A stretch of 36,553 nucleotides of DNA from Candidatus Sulfopaludibacter sp. SbA3. Its GTDB lineage: Bacteria > Acidobacteriota > Terriglobia > Bryobacterales > Bryobacteraceae. The stretch spans positions 1-36,553 of the forward strand of contig CAMAVI010000030.1 in assembly GCA_945861625.1 (NCBI GenBank), read 5' to 3'. Positions 35,066-36,553 of the stretch are shown here, piece by piece. The notes beneath the pieces are model-generated. The model was not told the DNA's origin. It ran no database searches and saw nothing but the letters and a program-made list of their open reading frames with translations. How positions within the stretch are numbered: the stretch's first letter is position 1; every line of letters begins with the position of its first letter. The translations under genes and the position numbers were made by a program.

Positions 35066-36553
35066 ATGCAAAGACATTTTTGGAAATCGATAAGCCTCGC
35101 CGCGCTGCTGGTAGGATCGGCCGCCGCGCAGGATGTACAAAGCGTTTTGCGCACCGCCTCCACGGCGATGGGCATGAATGACATGAAATCCCTCCAGTAC
35201 ACGGGCACTGGCTGGCAGGGGATGGTGGGGCAAAACTTCACGCCCGGCGACGACTGGCCGCGAACGGGCTTAAAAACGTATACGCGGACCATTGACTTCG
35301 ACTCCATGTCTTCTAAAGAAGAGTTTGTCCGGTCACAAGGCACCTATGCACTCCGCGGCGGCGGCGCCGGCTTTCCTTTTCTGACCGACCAGAAAGTCAC
35401 CCGCATGGTCAAGGGCAGCTCCGCCTGGACCTTAAACCCGCAAGGGCAAGCCGTTCCCGAGCTTGCTGAAGCCGAAATCCGCCAGATGGAAATCTACCTG
35501 ACGCCGTGGGGCTTCCTCAAAGGCGCGATGGCGCCGGGCGCAAACCCGATGATGGTCAAGCGCACGGAATATGACGAAAGAGTGACGGTGGTCTCCTACA
35601 TGGCGCTCGGCAAGTACCGGATCAACGGAACTATCAACGCGAAGAATATGATTCAGCGCGTACAGACCTGGTTCCCCAATCCGGTAGTGGGCGACATGTA
35701 CATTGAAATTGTCTACACCAATTACAAGCCGGTGGGCGGCATTCAGTTCCCGCGTTTCCACCAGCACTATGACTATGACAACGGTCCGCCTTCCACCAAT
35801 GTCAGCGGCGGCGATCATGCCTTTGGCCTGGAAACCGTTTCCGAGGTGAAGTTGAATGTGCCAGACGCCGCGCTCACCGTGCCCGCCAATGTGCAAGGTG
35901 CCATGATCGCTCCGGTGCGCGTGACCACCACCAAGCTCGGCGACGGCCTGTGGCTGATGGGAGGCGGTTCCCACAACAGCATCACGGTCGAGTTCGCCGA
36001 CCATGTGGTTGTGATCGAAGCGCCATTGAACGAAGAGCGTTCGCTCGCGGTCATCGCCGAAGTCAACAAGCTGGTGCCCAACAAGCCGATCAAGTACATC
36101 GTGAACACGCACCACCATTGGGACCATCTGGGCGGCATCCGGACCTATGTACACGAGGGTGCAACGGTAATTACGCAAGAAGGCAACCGCCCTTATTACG
36201 GAGAAGTCCTGCACGCCGGGCCCTGGCTCCTGAAACCGGACCGCTATTCGATGTTCCCGCCGGAGGAATGGTCGGAAGGCTACGTCTTTGAAACCGTGGC
36301 GGAGAAATTCGTCCTGGCCGACGATACACGGCGCTTCGAACTCCACAAGGTGGAGGGCCTTCCCCACGTGTCCGGCATGCTGATCGCGTATTTCCCCAAG
36401 GAAAAGGTCGTGGTGCAGGCCGACATGTTCGCTCCGGGCGCGCCCGTCAACCCGAATACCAGGGCGTTTTACCAAACCCTGAAAAAGCTAAAGCTGGATG
36501 TCAACACCGTCGTCGGCCTCCACGGTAATCCGGCTCCGATGTCGGCACTGGAA
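35066..36553 (+). CDS. Exported metallo-beta-lactamase-fold hydrolase (partial, runs off right edge)
   Basis: At least 496 residues; the gene continues beyond the window. A strong GAGGAG lies 8-13 bases before the ATG. The signal peptide ends near SAAAQ (residue 22). An approximately 260-residue N-terminal beta-rich region without recognised motifs precedes the metallo-beta-lactamase domain (about 284 onward), with THHHWDH (H349, H351, D353, H354), the zinc-binding HxHxDH motif. A later segment (LPHVSGMLIAYFP) probably supplies another ligand His. Role unknown; the exported location suggests an extracytoplasmic hydrolase. Confidence 0.88.
   Translation, partial: MQRHFWKSISLAALLVGSAAAQDVQSVLRTASTAMGMNDMKSLQYTGTGWQGMVGQNFTPGDDWPRTGLKTYTRTIDFDSMSSKEEFVRSQGTYALRGGGAGFPFLTDQKVTRMVKGSSAWTLNPQGQAVPELAEAEIRQMEIYLTPWGFLKGAMAPGANPMMVKRTEYDERVTVVSYMALGKYRINGTINAKNMIQRVQTWFPNPVVGDMYIEIVYTNYKPVGGIQFPRFHQHYDYDNGPPSTNVSGGDHAFGLETVSEVKLNVPDAALTVPANVQGAMIAPVRVTTTKLGDGLWLMGGGSHNSITVEFADHVVVIEAPLNEERSLAVIAEVNKLVPNKPIKYIVNTHHHWDHLGGIRTYVHEGATVITQEGNRPYYGEVLHAGPWLLKPDRYSMFPPEEWSEGYVFETVAEKFVLADDTRRFELHKVEGLPHVSGMLIAYFPKEKVVVQADMFAPGAPVNPNTRAFYQTLKKLKLDVNTVVGLHGNPAPMSALE

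Overview
The window looks like a chromosomal segment of a high-GC, Gram-negative bacterium, most likely an Acidobacteriota member of the Bryobacterales/Solibacter type. This is inference. The clues are an LptE outer-membrane lipoprotein, a secreted glycoside hydrolase next to Ig-domain proteins, a PQQ-type dehydrogenase, a YpdA-like reductase, and the C-terminal remnant of a WD40/TolB-type protein kinase. Nearly all of it is coding; no RNA gene, IS element or CRISPR array was seen.

Layout. 1-243: leader of the chaperone operon with a strong promoter and CTTGAC repeats. 244-3788 (+): dnaK-dnaJ-hspR-like merR, with no grpE between them. 3800-8100 (-): a lipoprotein, a GH44-type secreted glycosidase with PKD and FN3 domains, and a secreted Ig-repeat protein. 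8188-11385 (-): a dicarboxylate/amino-acid:cation symporter and a PQQ-type dehydrogenase. 11450-15555 (+): a tight run psd-pssA-(ASADH-like pseudoenzyme)-lptE-holA joining phosphatidylethanolamine synthesis, LPS export and the replication clamp loader. 15559-15825 (-): rpsT. 15902-17769 (+): a secreted HExxH protein and a thioredoxin-fold protein, closed by a terminator inside the convergent ypdA gene. 17821-23953 (-): M2 dipeptidase, a VapBC-type module, alaS and ypdA. 24045-25565 (+): a Tat-exported amidase. 25595-31225 (-): clpB-lon followed by a second VapBC-type module. 31350-36553 (+, one remnant on -): aminotransferase, methyltransferase, kinase-tail remnant, YraN-type nuclease, a paired SMR/EamA half-transporter and a metallo-beta-lactamase-fold protein running off the right edge.

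The main theme is protein quality control. DnaK/DnaJ and their likely repressor sit at one end, and ClpB and Lon at the other. Two lesions stand out. lon carries an in-frame TAA at the boundary of its AAA+ large and small subdomains, with the rest of the gene intact in the same frame. The vapC directly downstream is frameshifted. They lie about 1.2 kb apart. They may be real inactivation, a split Lon made by re-initiation, or local assembly error; reads would decide. Lon is the usual degrader of VapB-type antitoxins, so the pairing is worth checking. The other unusual item is an aspartate-semialdehyde-dehydrogenase-like protein that has lost its catalytic cysteine, embedded in the envelope gene run.
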